Origin: Mactra quadrangularis
Lineage: Eukaryota; Mollusca; Bivalvia; Venerida; Mactridae
DNA: 64,000 bases
Direction: 5' to 3'
NCBI GenBank assembly: GCA_025267735.1
Contig: CM046309.1
Coordinates: 58,348,319-58,412,318 of the forward strand
The notes beneath the pieces are model-generated. The model worked only from the letters and a program-made list of their open reading frames with translations, did no database searches and was not told where the DNA came from. The position numbers and the translations under genes were made by a program. Of this stretch, positions 1-19,068 are shown in pieces (within the stretch, counting starts at the first letter, position 1; every line of letters begins with the position of its first letter).

Positions 1-316
1 AAATTTGATAACTGATTATTTTGAAATGCCTGTTAGTTTTGCTTTATTTTTTGTTTATCATTTTAATTATAACTGTGACTACAAAAATAGCATTAAAAGC
101 TGTGCTATGGAATGTAATTACACTTAACATTGTTTTAGTGGCTTTAGGATGCCATATGCTGAATCTTATAAATGTGATGCTTTCATGACATTTGTTTTTA
201 TTTTATCACAAACCAAAATTAAATGAATTAAAAATAATGATTCTACAAAAATAATTATCAAAATTCAAGAATTGTTGTAAACTTATTTTGTCTCCCAACT
301 TTTGGTGGGTACTGTA
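1..316. repeat. Tc1-like MITE, copy 1 (cut by the window edge)
   Basis: This matches the complete copy at 16085-16446 along its length. The right end reads CTTTTGGTGGGTACTGTA, the same terminal inverted repeat as the other copy, and stops at a TA. The left end lies outside the window. I see no coding capacity. CAGT termini flanking a TA are typical of Tc1/mariner-derived elements. Confidence 0.75.
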
Positions 317-641
317 AATACACAACAATATTGTAAGGAGTTTGGACTTGTTTTGTGCAGACCTATCGTTAGTTATTTATATTGTTTATATGAATGCAAG
401 GAATTGTATTAAAATGTTTTATAGTATATTTATATTGAAAAGTTAATGTACAAAATGTTTATAAAGTTAGTTTGTTTTAAACTATCTGTTACTGACTGAT
501 GATTGATTAGTTTCCAATTCATAAATAAAAATTTATGAAATTATAAACAGTATTTGTTTTACTTGTCTTGTTCATAACCTGTATGAAACGTTCTGAACAA
601 AATAAAGGCATGAATTCAAAACATATTCTGCCCTGAAAAAT
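317..641. other. Noncoding stretch, nothing recognised
   Basis: AT-rich sequence with no exon-like reading frame and no clear repeat. Confidence 0.5.
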
Positions 642-720
642 CATTCTCGTATCCAGAGTCTAGAAGGATTTTCGATACTAGTTAGATAGAGAATCTTGAT
701 AACCCCGGGGTACGAGAATG
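642..720. repeat. Short palindromic repeat, family A, copy 1
   Basis: Begins CATTCTCGTATCCAGAG and ends CCGGGGTACGAGAATG, so the ends are inverted copies. The inner part carries GAGAATCTTGATAACC. It is flanked by TGAAAAAT on the left and CGAAAAAT on the right, a possible 8-bp target duplication with one mismatch. Relatives lie at 33821, 41878, 47930, 49961 and 56352. Confidence 0.7.
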
Positions 721-2490
721 CGAAAAATAGACATTCCGGGCCCAAACACATGATTATTTGTCTGATCATAGTGAATTGCATCTGCTGTGGTTGGCTCACT
801 TTATTTCAAATATTTTAAATGCTTATTTATCAATGAATTTTAGTATTCCTTTGTTTCAGGAGAGGTTTCTTGACTCCTTGACTTTCCTGTTAAACTTACA
901 AGTTCTTGTGATCACCATACATGGCCTAATTATGAGTCGATTAATTGTAAAAAAAATCTCATTTTATTTTGATTTTGTGCTGGCTGTTTTGAGTCACCTT
1001 TAAAGGCAATATATAGGGATTATATTTGGTGTAGTAGTGGCTGTGTCCTCTGTTTGTTTGTCCAGAGCCTAAATTAATACTATTTCAAACTATTGATTTG
1101 TAACTTCACAGATGAGTAGATCTCATGGCAGAGAATTTCTTTGCTCAAGAACCATAACTCTGCTTTATAATTTTAGAGTTATTGCACTTTGTTGCATTTT
1201 CTTGTCCAGAGTGCAAGTCAGATTTTATTCAAGCTTTTGACTAGAGAGAGATTACATCCCTCCCTAAATTTCAAGAGAATAGATACATGTATCATTTAGC
1301 TTCTGTGATTTTTGTCTACGTTTTGACTGGGGCCGTTAGGAATTATTATCAGATCTAATAAATACCTGTAGTAAACAAAGCATACATAATTCATTTACAA
1401 ATTATTGTGAAAAAAACTATCGAATTCATAGACATATTTAGACGTCTAAGATCGAATTCAATGAACTTTTCTTAACATTTCGGTCTTAATCCTCCATTAT
1501 TCCACTTTGGGTTTACTCATTTCGATTTCACGGTACCAGTCTATGTATGACGTAATTGATCACATGAGAGGTCTTGTGACTTGAATCATTCGTTACTTTG
1601 TTATTCCGCTGATAGGAGGTGAGTACTTTTTATCAGGTAAATTATCAGTTTTAAGTCGTAATATCTTGATAACAAATGTTCATCATGTGTGTAAATATTT
1701 ATTTTGATGTTAGAACTTGCTTTTGCGCCTTTTGTCGCATCATTTCATCGCTTTTGTTTTACTTAACCCTTCGGGTTCATCGTTGTTGTCTTGGGTCGGG
1801 GACTTTCGTTTTCCGAAATTGGATTGAATATTCAATGACTTGTCCATTTCCTAATTTTCTGTTGTTAGTTCTTATTATTTTTTTTACCGAAGTGTGATTG
1901 TTGATGATTATCATACAATAAAAACCGCTTGTCAACTTGAATAAACTTGTTATTTTTGTCAAGTAAACAATTCAATTATGGAATGAGTGGATGACCGAAT
2001 TGCACTGGGTTGGCCTCAATTTTCCAGGAAATTTTGATGTGGTTCATGGAAAAAAGTACTATAAATATGATAATTTTTTTTAACTTGAATGACTTAATGA
2101 TCGTAATTATCGTGCTGTGTGAAAGTTCCAGGGGCCTGCACCTTTATAAGTTCTGGCCCTTTCAAAACTTTATAACTTATTTATAAGCCACTTTTTTAAC
2201 ACAGAGAGCACCATTGTTAAGGATCTCTTAGGGTTGCTCGGAGGGTCTTGTCGAGATAATCTAAGATCGGGTATTAATCCTATCTATGAATTGTCCGCGC
2301 CCCCCTTCTTCTGGTTGGATCCTTACTTGATTATGGCCAGTATGCATGCGGTAGATGTTGATGAGCCATATAGAGTTAAATCATAATTATGTGTTCTTAG
2401 AGATTTTATTCTAATGGGTTGATCGCAGACCAGGTCACATTTTTGGGCTAACAGATAATGGAAGGTATTAAAACTTTCATTCAACTGAAC
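721..2490. other. Noncoding stretch; one possible splice donor
   Basis: No recognisable gene or repeat. A good donor consensus (AG|GTGAGT) at about 1616-1622 follows sequence with CRE-like TGACGTAA and the E-box-like motif CACATG. A noncoding first exon is possible, but nothing ties it to a gene. Confidence 0.35.
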
Positions 2491-2606
2491 TGTCAGTGGC
2501 GCATACACTAATCATGCTGATCTAAACACTTGATTATTGAAAGTGATTATGGGGAAGTACTGTTGTGAGTATTTAAATCAGCAGGGTTAATGTATAAGTC
2601 ATTGCC
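2491..2606. repeat. Short palindromic repeat, family B, copy 1
   Basis: Left arm GTCAGTGGCGCATACACTAA; right arm TTTAAATCAGCAGGGTTAAT followed by a degenerate complement of the left end. The same inverted structure recurs at 6901-7225, 17701-17845, 37491-37560 and 45579-45690. Confidence 0.7.
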
Positions 2607-3276
2607 CGTTTAATAAAATTCATAAATTGTATGTCTCTCGGTTAATGCAACAATTTGAATAAATTAAAACCATGTTAACTAACTGTGTGCATTGACCATT
2701 TGTGAATTAGCAAATAATACTGAAAACTGATAACTTCCTGTTAGTGATTTTTGTGAGTTGTAAATTATAAATTTAAACTTAAGTTACATTTTTATTGTCA
2801 TGCTCAGGTTAACAAATATATCCAGGACATAAATTAAGTAATTTAATAGTTTAGCAAACAGATTAGATTAATATATTTTTGTATTATATTATGTATTAAT
2901 AAGGAGTATTGCATATCTTAATTGTATGCAATTAACTTATTCTCATAAATAATTTTGTTATAAATTGAGTGTGTCTTACCCTAAACATAATATCTTCCTT
3001 GGGAAATGGGTGTATTCTTTTATTTATCTTTATTTAATAAAAGAAAATTAACTTCCTTAACAGCTGCAAGTTATCAATGGCATGTGACACATTGTCTTGT
3101 TTGAAATTGAAGTCCAATGCTCTCATTTATTATTCATGAAAGTTTAAAGGTTAATTTGATTTGTTCATATGATTGTACCGTATTAGGTTACTGTCGGTGA
3201 AGGTACTTCAGTTTTTTTATCGTACATAATAATAAGGCTTGGTTAATTGTCTTGTTAATACATCATGTGGTATAAA

Positions 3277-3457
3277 ATCACATGACTGCTGAGTTATGAC
3301 TTAATCCACGACTTGAGTCATGTGACCGTTGATAGAAATGATATTTAAGGCATTCACGATCAGCGACAAAGTCAATTGGTATCTTACATCGGCAGGAAAA
3401 GGTCCTCCAGTGTTGACTTGATAAATTAAGGGTTTGTGGAAATCTACTTAACGAAAG
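3277..3457 (+). promoter_or_regulatory. Possible promoter and noncoding first exon of the cathepsin L gene
   Basis: Two E-box-type sites (TCACATGAC at about 3279 and GTCATGTGACC at about 3318) precede a TATA-like TATTTAAGG at 3342-3350. About 100 bp further on is AAAG|GCAAGT at 3454-3463, a good match to the rarer GC-AG donor consensus. The first coding exon of cathepsin L begins with an acceptor at 6545 inside its 5' UTR, so an upstream noncoding exon must exist. This is a candidate only; the E-boxes resemble, but do not equal, the lysosomal CLEAR motif. Confidence 0.25.
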
Positions 3458-3463
3458 GCAAGT

Positions 3464-6068
3464 TAGTTTATTAGTTTAGAGTGCTTATGTTATAACAATT
3501 TATAATTGGCTTTTTGCTTGTTTGTAACAGATTGTGATCACATTGTTAGAGATTTACATCTTTTGTCAAGTGTCTATTTTTTATGTTATGAAACAAAAGA
3601 GGGCTTTATGTAAAGGAGAGTTGATTGTAGATCTTTCCTCCCTCTTTTGTTCATTAATTCACAATCATGTGAACGATACATCATGAGGGTGGTTGTCTTT
3701 TCTTGTAAGTTTTTTATTTTCGTTTTTATTTATTTTCATTTTCTTTAATTTACACTTTATCTATTTTTATCGTTAACATTTGTCTATACTGTTAAGTTAT
3801 CATTAGGTAAACATCCTTTACATATTTTCATCTTTATTTGCTTGAGTCGGCAACAGTTTACTTTGTTTAAGATTAATGGAGACATTATTTACATAAAGTA
3901 TGCCGTTGTTCAGTTTTGCCTCTAGTTCAGTTTTTGTTATCTTTTATAACACCAAAAAAATGTAAACACTTAATCCACAAAAGTAAATATTATGAGACAT
4001 AATAGGTCAGTACAGAATTGTACAATTTTATGTTGTATAACTTGCTACAAAAAAGTGAATACTATGTGAAGCCTGTGTAGTGTATTCATTTTATATTTAC
4101 CACACCATTGTATAGTTATAAATTATGGACTAAATAATGTGTCAACTGTTCTTTTATAAATCATATAGATCAATGGATGAAACTTTGTGTCGTGACAAAC
4201 TGTTCTAAAATTATAAAAATACACATGACCCATTAAAAAAGCCGTATATACATGTAACTTTATACAATAGAAAACATGACTTAAATGTATGCAGCCATTA
4301 TTGGGGTTTATTTTTGGTATATATTACATACTAAACAGAACATTGTGATCATTGGGGCGTTCAGCTTATATAAAATTTCTTACTCCAATATTTTATTTAC
4401 AAAATGACGTTATCATTTGTGAAGTTATTTTTCAAATGTAATGTGTAGGATGAAAACTTGAATGTACTGGTTTAAGTTAAACCATGAGATTTTGAAAGAG
4501 TTGGTCATGTGTTGTTTTTTTAAATCACATGATGTAATATATTATGTTTAACTATTTTATAATTCATTAGGTACATTTTTTCACAATTATGTAAGAGATT
4601 GTTATGACATTTGGTGTAATAGTAATGATATAAGAAAATATAAACAAAAATGTAAAAATGGATTTTGTTTATTTCTAAGCCTGCTTAAATGTTTTGAAAA
4701 AAAGGGATAAAGAAGTATTGAATTGGTTTATTTCTTCCTATTTCTGCACATAATCCCTTTCGGGGGGGGGGCATTTTTGCACAAGACTTAGTGATACAGG
4801 TAAAAGCCATTGTGTGATGCAAAAAGTTAAATCTTGTAAAAATAAAAACAGACTTGTTTAAACTTTAAGTTTAGATCAGAGCTAGTCCCTGCTTGAAGAC
4901 ATATTTATAGGTCTTTATTGAAAGAACTGTTTAGTTTCTTATTTATACTTGAATGTCAATACATAAAGTTTGATTATGTTATGTTTTTCAAATTCCTGCA
5001 TGTTTTTATTTTGTTTATCGGATTTCTCTTTTTTGTATTAGAATAATCACGTTTCTTCCTTGTTTAAATTGGTGATAACAAATTTTGGGGATTTTATGGG
5101 ATTTCGAGGTTGCCCAATAATTTGACATTGTGGAAGATAATAAGCTTGTGTTTATTGCACAATTTCTCTTCCTGGTACCCTGGGTATTTGTGTATGATGT
5201 TTGCTTATATAATTCTTTGTCCTTATTCAAGTTATTGTCACGATTTGTTCTGATAAAATCTTGTACAGTTCAAGTATTAGGTCATGGGTATTATGTACTT
5301 AAAGCAATGGACTTGCCCACTAAATAGGTGAATAAGTGATGTATGAATATCCCTTTAAAATACTGATTTAAACAGAACCATTTGATATTCAGCTTTTATT
5401 ATAAATAGTTATATGTATGTTGTAAATTGCATATGCAGGCCTTTTTTTCCTTATATAACAGGGGCCGTTAACAGGTGCCTTCCCCTCTTGAAATTTCTTT
5501 AAAATTTGGAGTTTACCTTGGATATTTTGTTCCCCTTTCTATGAAATTGCGATAAAATTCCCCAAATGTTCTATATATATAAAAAGGCCCCAGGCCCCTT
5601 CCCCAAGTACTGAAAAAACCTCTGATATGTTAAAATATGACTTATTATGGCAATGAAATCTATTTGATCCAAAATTATTCAACTGTTATAATTTTTCACC
5701 CCTAAATATTGTTTTTTAATGAAACAGTCTTCAAACAGGCCATGTTTGTAGTTGCATTGTTCTTGCAAACCAGCTGTAATTTGTACAAGGTTCACTTAAT
5801 TGGGTAGGAAGTTAAAGATGTATTATGTTATCGAAGGTCATGGGAAACTTGGAATAATACTTTTTATTTTTATGTATATTAATTTCCTTACATTTGTTTA
5901 GTGAGTCTGTGGGTGTAGGGAAGTTAAATGGCCTTAGTTTCAGACAATTCACTTTAAATATTCGGAAGTGAATTAGCTAGGCCTTTTTAGTCATAATCTG
6001 ATTTGATGTAAAAATTCTGCTGGTTAGTTTTGATGTAAGCTTGTGTAGACATATCCTTGCTTCTGCAT
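3464..6068. other. Noncoding stretch, probably 5' intron of the cathepsin L gene
   Basis: No exon-like frames. It contains a run of G at about 4762 and low-level sequence similarity to other spacers. I see no named element. Confidence 0.4.
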
Positions 6069-6303
6069 ATAGTTCTATTTTATTAACCTGTCACCACTTG
6101 AATAAATACACGGCAACTGAATGCCTTATTATTCAACTTCTTTTTAACCATTGAGCCACCCATCCATATTAATTATTGATGATCTAACTATATGTGCGGA
6201 GATTTTGAATATCGGGGAAAACAAGTTGGAAAGGAGTTAAAAATAAGAGATTCAGTGACTGCTTAATTATTCAAGTTGTGACAGGTTAATAAAATAGATC
6301 TAT
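6069..6303. repeat. MITE with ~40-bp terminal inverted repeats
   Basis: Left end TCTATTTTATTAACCTGTCA at about 6074 is matched by the inverted right end TGACAGGTTAATAAAATAGA. The arms continue inward through CACTTGAATAA on the left and TTATTCAAGTTG on the right. A related element with the same arm motif (GAATAATTTCACGG) is at 20404-20642. Confidence 0.75.
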
Positions 6304-6564
6304 ACCTTAATAATTATGAAATTTTTAAACACATCAATATATATTTATTATCAGGAATTATCAATATCATATGTACCAGTATAACTTTAAGCTAAAATAT
6401 CCAATTTCTCTGGATCCCAATAAAAATTAAATGTCCTGAAAAATTTTGACCTATGGGGCCAAATGAGAGCTTATTTTTAGATATTTGGCAAAATTCTGTT
6501 TACTTAACAATAATGATTAAGATTGATTAATGTTTCTATTTTTAGATAATCCAGTATATCCAAG

Positions 6565-12811
<6,247 letters not shown>

Positions 12812-14611
12812 TCTGGATTTATAAAGACTTACAGATAAGAAGATGATGTTATTTACAACATCGTTTCGAATGGACTAAATTTGGATAATCTCTTTATACA
12901 CAGCTGTTTTATATTTTCATGTTTGCTTGAAATTGTGAATTTACTTGAACTTATTTTCACTTTATTATCAACCAACAGCTGACAAACTGTTTTTTTCCAC
13001 ACTTTTTGAGCTCCACTTTTTTTGAAGAAAATGAGATTTTCTGCTAGTCTTGATCTCCACTTTTTTTTTAAAGAAAATGAGAGCTTAGTGCGATAATGCT
13101 TTTTCTTGCTCTCCTGACTTTTTGATGTTTGTAGGTTGTAAAATCTACTCTTCATTTTAGAGGTGTACTTAGTAGAACATTGTGCTCACAAAAGGTTGAA
13201 ATAGTTAACCATCATTTCTGCAACATTATTTTTGTTTGTGTCTAATTTTTGTTTAACATTAAAAGAAGTATTAATTAAAGCTCAGGAGATATTTTAGTTA
13301 ACTCTCATTTCATTTGGTTCTATCAAATATTTTTGAATGAGTACATAATTTGTAGTATAATGCTTTAAAATATTTAGCTCCATTTCATTTCCTTGTTGTG
13401 GAGTTCATTTTTTTAATTTCGCTTCATTACATAGCAGTATCGGAGGAATAACATTACACGAAATTACAAATCATCTTTTTTGACTGAAGAAAGTTTATGT
13501 AAGCTTATCCAAGGTTGAGAGGATACGTAAATCTCCACTATAAGAGATCCATTATAAGTACAAGTCGTTTACACTACTGCAAAAATTAGCAGATATCATT
13601 TGAAAATGTATTCTATATTTCCAACTAATAAAATATTTAATATATAAACATTTAATATCATTGTTGATTTATACTTATGTGATTTCTATGTTTTGTAAAC
13701 TTGTGATATTGTTTGCTGTATAATAGGTGTTAGTAAAATAATTATATACTCGAGTGTTTGAATGTTGTTTGTCCTATATTCATTTTATTATTTTTTTGCT
13801 AAGAGAGGGTAATGGTTTCGTTTCTAGTACTTGCAAGTTTTCGTTCGTTTTCAAGATAATTGTCAAGTTCTACTGCTTTAACAGAAGATATAAAAACACT
13901 AAATGCGTTAAATTTGTTTTTTGTCGGTCCATAATTGACTCAGAATAAACTGTGAATATGCAACTTGAGTCTATTTGCATGCAATATTTTGGACCTTCGT
14001 CAAGTAAAAATCCATTCCTTTAGAGACCTTTTGAGTCTGTTGCACTGTAGCCTATCTGCAGGATTTTTGATCAAGTGTGAATTTAAGTTACTGCCTGATC
14101 TTGCTTGTATATTTTTGTACTTTGTGTTAATTAATTAACCTTTTTTGTATATTTTGTACTTTGGGTTGATTTTTTCAGTTTTCTATATTGATGCTGACAT
14201 TTATGTTCCTCAGTATAGGTTGTATTTGTAGCCCTTTATATATTGGTTGGATTTAAGTTTTTGAGTTGTATAAATTTATGTATTGCTTTGTAGTATTTTG
14301 GTCTGAATGAATATAACCACATGGGTGTTTTTTGTCGTATGAAGCGGACGTTGAATGGAATGGATCGGTTGATGACAGTTTTGAATCACATTGATTCAAA
14401 TTGTATCAGTTAGTGGAATGTTTTGTCATCATTTTGTATTGGGTTTCGTCTGTGGCCTGATTGGCATGTTTGTGTGTATGTTTTGATTGAAAGAAGGGGT
14501 AAGTGAGAAGTTTGAAAATATATGTAACAAATGTACTTTTTCCAGTTTACATTATACTAATTTTTCATGCCTAGCTTAGACTATTTCATACATTTTTTTT
14601 TCATTGTTCAT

Positions 14612-14617
14612 AATAAA
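14612..14617 (+). terminator. Candidate poly(A) signal of the cathepsin L gene
   Basis: AATAAA on the + strand, followed by T-rich sequence. An earlier AATAAA at 13627-13632 could also serve. The choice cannot be made from sequence. Confidence 0.35.
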
Positions 14618-14764
14618 ATCTATTTTCATAAAATCTCTTGTTTTGTTTTACTTGTAATTGAAGCCTATACCTGTTCCATCTATGGTAACAAACAAATAGC
14701 AAGGTGAAACAAAAGCAGACTTTGTAACAACATTCTTCATGAATAAATCAAATAACCACTCTTT

Positions 14765-14975
14765 AGGAGTGGGTGTGCAGTTATGATGTTGGAGTGGTGA
14801 TCATTGGATAGCCAGCCCCACGTTGGTTCAAATCCCATCTAAAACCTACCCAGTTGTAATAAACTTATCCTACAAGCTCAGTACTGGGGGACCAGGAAGC
14901 GGACTTGAAAGTGATAAATCTAAGTTGTAAGAACTTGTTTCACTATCAAGCTAAAATAAACTAGTTAAAACATAA
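14765..14975 (+). mobile_element. tRNA-derived SINE, degenerate
   Basis: An A-box-like TGGAGTGGTGATCATTGG and a B box GGTTCAAATCC are spaced as in tRNA heads. The body carries CAGTACTGGGGGACCAGGAA, similar to the family 1 core. The tail is weak. Confidence 0.6.
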
Positions 14976-15064
14976 ATAAACAGATGCTTCCTAAAACAGG
15001 AAGTTATGGGCTTAAACTATTCATACACTCTGACAGAGAGATTATGCAAATTGATAATCTCAGA

Positions 15065-15355
15065 CTCGGTTTAACCCAGGTTGGTAGCACAGTAGGGTGT
15101 ACAGATTTCAAATCTTGTATTATAAAGGCGGTACAGGTTCAAGTTCCACCCGGAATGGTTATACCCTTCCATGAAAATTTTACAATAATGTCAATTTTCG
15201 TCCATTTATATGGTATATGGAGAAGTTTCTGGTTTTGTGGAAGGGAAGGAGAGTACCGGTTATAGACTGGGGTCCAGGAAATCTTAGGTAATGTGTGCTG
15301 GACACCGTAAAATAACATAAATTTTTTTTGTTAACAGCGTTAAACCCAGTATAAA
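15065..15355 (+). mobile_element. tRNA-derived SINE (family 1)
   Basis: Head CCAGGTTGGTAGCACAGTAG and B box GGTTCAAGTTCC. Core ATAGACTGGGGTCCAGGAAA and CTGGACACCGTAAAATAAC; tail GCGTTAAACCCAGTATAAAT. The core matches 9908-10025. Confidence 0.75.
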
Positions 15356-15535
15356 TAAAACAGATTTGGATAATCTTGTTAGATATTTCCTTACTACTAG
15401 CCAGGGTCTGAATTTGTATTAAATCAGTTAAATGATTCATTTGGAACACCTTGGCAACGTTCTTAGTTGAAGTAATACAAGTAATATGGCTCAGCATATA
15501 AAAAGTGAACAAGCAGTGTTAACACGGGGATAATC

Positions 15536-15603
15536 ACGGCCGACACAGTCCCGTATCAAAACGCTATATCATGTATAGTGTTTTTGATATGGGACTGCCG
15601 GCC
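15536..15603. repeat. Hairpin repeat
   Basis: Arms CAGTCCCGTATCAAAACGCT and AGTGTTTTTGATATGGGACTG are inverted with few mismatches around a ~10-bp loop. Outer GGCCGA and CCGGCC extend the fold. No host gene nearby. Confidence 0.7.
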
Positions 15604-16084
15604 CACTGTTGGGATAATCAAGGGATAGAGGGTGTTAAACAAAAACGTAACAAGTATATGATCTATAAAATCGCTACTAATAAGTATGGCACAGTTTATT
15701 ATTTAAAATATATATAAAAAATTAATACATTTACAAAATGTACAAAACTACATTCTTGACACAAAACATTTCAAATCTGACAAGTGAGAGAATTTTCTGC
15801 TTAAAACAAATACATGTTCTGCCTATCTCCAAAAAGTACATAGGCTCTTGGTCTTCACCATTAAAATACTGCATATTAAAGACTTCCTCTCAAGCTCAGG
15901 GGTTTTGTTCAGAACATTAACGAATACAGTAAAGTTCACTAAAAGGACCATCAAAAATCGATAGTCTTTATAGCAGAATGGCCTAAATATAGGAAACTTT
16001 CTTCTTCTTGACCATTTGGGCCTTTAAAACTCTAAACCACATGACTTTGCATTAACCAAGATTGTCTTTACAGCAGAACTTAAC

Positions 16085-16446
16085 TACAGTGTCCACCAAA
16101 AGTTTGGAGACATTTTCAGATTGAAGGCCTATTAAATAGCTTAAAGCTAAAATTTGATAACTGTTTATTTTGAAATGCTTTGTAGTTTTGCATTATGTTT
16201 TTGGTGATCATTATTATTATAACTGAGACTACAAAATTAGCATAAAAACTTAGTTCTGGAAAATTATTACAATAAACATGGTTTTGGAGGCTTAACAATG
16301 TCAGATGCTGAATTTTAGAAATTTGTTTTCATTTATCACAAACCATACTTAAATGTATTAAGAAATTGATTTTACAAAAAATAATCATTAAAATTCAATA
16401 GTTGTAGTGATTTTTTAATGTCTCCAAACTTTTGGTGGGTACTGTA
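16085..16446. mobile_element. Tc1-like MITE, copy 2 (complete)
   Basis: Starts TACAGTGTCCACCAAAAG and ends CTTTTGGTGGGTACTGTA. The ~30-bp TIRs continue through TTTGGAGACATT on both sides with two mismatches. Flanking TA matches Tc1/mariner target choice. Non-coding; pairs with 1-316. Confidence 0.88.
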
Positions 16447-16794
16447 CATTTTATCAAATCACTCAAGGTTGGCACAACAAACGTCTATCTCATAATGTTC
16501 TATTTTGTACATTGTATCACAACACATTTTATTTCACATTAATAATCGGCTAATGATTAATTTTCTTCTATTTAAAATTGTGCAAGGCAAAAATTTATTT
16601 AAGCAGTGCTCAATACCAATGTTAAGAAAATAACTGTGTGTGCTAAAATATATTTTCATAAGGAGTATATAAAATTCAATTGGCCAAACAAATAATATTT
16701 ACACTTATATTTGGATATACAAATAATACAAATGAAACATGTGTCACAATATATACAAAATGGCATGTACACGGTACAAACAATTTACATAAAC

Positions 16795-17035
16795 AAGAGC
16801 TGTCAGAGCATGCTCGACTAAGTAAGTATTTGTCACAGGAGATGTGGTTAATGATAAGGAACATACATGTATATTTAAAGTTTAAAGTTGATACCTTAAG
16901 AAATAAAAAAGTTATAGTAAAAAATATTTCACTGCACAAAAACTTTAATCAGAAATATGGACGCCGAAGCTAGGGCGAGTAGGAGAGCTTTCCATTTACT
17001 TCGTAAAGTCGAGCTTAGCTAAAAATGTCACTATT
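16795..17035. repeat. Dispersed repeat with GAGCTGTCAGAG start
   Basis: Starts CAAGAGCTGTCAGAGCATGC and ends AAGTCGAGCTTAGCTAAAAA. GCTCGACTAAGTA on the left is roughly inverted by TACTTCGTAAAGTCGAGC on the right. The middle holds GGACGCCGAAGCTAGGGCGA. It resembles a repeat I recall from bivalve genomes; that is from memory. Confidence 0.6.
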
Positions 17036-17700
17036 GCTAGCATGGAAGATTTCAGTATTTAGACTGATTTCAGTGTTTTGGCATGAACGAAAGTTTTCAG
17101 TTTTTTATACTGATTTCAGTATTTTTGAGAATAAATTACTTTGTGTAATTTATATGAAAACTATCAATTAGTCAGTCAGAACTTCGAAAGTAGGTTCTCA
17201 ATATTTTCAACTTTCACCCATGCTTTTGAAATGAAACAAAAAAAAATGATTTAAAAACCAAGCATTATAGAATTATTGACAATGCATTCATACGTTATTT
17301 TTCTATAGAAAATAACACAGTTACCAATAAGCAAAATGTGAATGATATGCACAACTCAAAATACTGAGGTTTTCTATTTGTTTTGATATGTAACACAACC
17401 AATCCAATACTATTCTGTTCACATAATTTCATTGACACATTACATTATTGTTTGTAAAAACCTATAAATTTGAATTCAGGATGAAGTCTATTAATACTAG
17501 TGTCTGTAAGTAATTACAAAAATGTTATTTCTTATTATATTTTGTTTCTACCCAATTATTTCTATACCCTATTTCACCACGCAGTTGATCAAGTATAAAA
17601 GTGGATTATATTTAAAATTAAAGATAAATCCATAATACATTAGAATGATTACCCATTGAAGATATTATGCAATGATAATTATATTGTTGAATTGATTCAA

Positions 17701-17845
17701 CAGTCATTGGCACATATTTTACCCCTGCTGATTTAAATACTGATACTTGATATTTGTTCATCCTCATACATATAAATGGGTGTCTACTTGTACAGAAGTA
17801 CTGTAGTGGGTATTTAAATCAGCAGGGTTAATGTATGCACCACTG
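17701..17845. repeat. Family B palindromic repeat, copy 3 (best preserved)
   Basis: CAGTCATTGGCACATA and CCCCTGCTGATTTAAATACT on the left are inverted by TATTTAAATCAGCAGGGTTA and ATGTATGCACCACTG on the right, around a ~70-bp centre. Confidence 0.75.
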
Positions 17846-17854
17846 ATAAATTAA

Positions 17855-18130
17855 TACAAGAAATGTAATGTGGAAACCACAATAAAGCCAGATTTGAAAA
17901 ATTTAATGCAACGATTACAAAGGGAAATAATCCATAATAAAAGCAAGTAGAGTTGTGGTTACTTTCTAATTCTGTTCATCACATGGTATGTTATCATTGT
18001 ATGAAGTTTCATAAAGATCTGACATTAAATGGCAGAAATATACGGTAAAGAAAAACTTTAATGCAATTGGTAATGGCACTGGAAGCTCGATCGCCTGCCC
18101 GCCCATGTTTCGCAAAATCTTAAAAAATTT
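17855..18130. repeat. Dispersed repeat paired with 43350-43625
   Basis: Long stretches are shared with the second copy: GTGGAAACCACAATAAAGCC, ACAAAGGGAAATAATCCAT and TGTATGAAGTTTCATAAAGA. Both lack a conserved reading frame. The style is that of abundant molluscan repeats. Confidence 0.65.
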
Positions 18131-18822
18131 CATGTACAAACATAACTTTATACCACTAACTATACCAACACAATATTTATTATTAGTCAACATTTGTTGT
18201 ATTAATAAATAATAAATACAGCACTTTTAATGCAACTAATAAATTAGATAAAAGAATTATAGAGGTTAAGCCCAATATCTCATTATTATGTCTTTATAAA
18301 ACATGTCAAGTTCAACTTATAGGAACATCAAAATTGAAGGCCATAATACCGGAACAGTCCTAAAATAGATACATGTACCTTTTTCTTTGCAAACTAAACA
18401 TTTGGGACTTAAAATCTATCTTAAAATGTTGTACGAGTTTATAGCAAATTTTACAGTATATTCTTGCTTCATGTATGTAAGGAAACAAAAGTTTTTTACA
18501 AGGAAATAAATTGTCTATTCATTCATAAAATTTTATGTTTTACTATAAACTGACTCATGCTTATTTTCTTTCAAAACTTGAATAAATTACCAGTAATAGA
18601 GTAGACCAAACTATTAATCCAAGATGATTAATTTACAGCATTTGACAAAAATGAAATGGACGAGCAAGAAAGATCATAATTGTTCAGCCATGATTATCTA
18701 AGAACAGTTGACAAAAATGAAATGGACAAATAAAACAAGAATCTATTCACAATACAAAACAATACAGTAGATTGACATAAACTGTTTAGAACAACGCTAT
18801 CTGTAGTTCGACAATATTAACC

Positions 18823-19068
18823 AGTGCTGCTTTTCACAAAAATTCTTACGAAAAAAGTTATCGTAAGTCAATTTCATATAATTAGCAGTTCAAAGTCAGA
18901 CGAATGACAAGCATAATTATGATATGATATTCAAAAGGTATACAATATTCTACACAATTCTATTATCTTTGGAATTGATAAGCCAAAAAAATGAGTGTAT
19001 TACTAATGTTTCTTGTTTTTGACTTACGAAGATTTTTTTTCACAAGAATTTTTGTGAAAAGCACCACT
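18823..19068. mobile_element. MITE with ~48-bp terminal inverted repeats
   Basis: Left arm GTGCTGCTTTTCACAAAAAT continues to CGTAAGTCAA. The right arm begins TTGACTTACG and ends ATTTTTGTGAAAAGCACCAC. Non-coding centre of about 150 bp. Confidence 0.78.
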
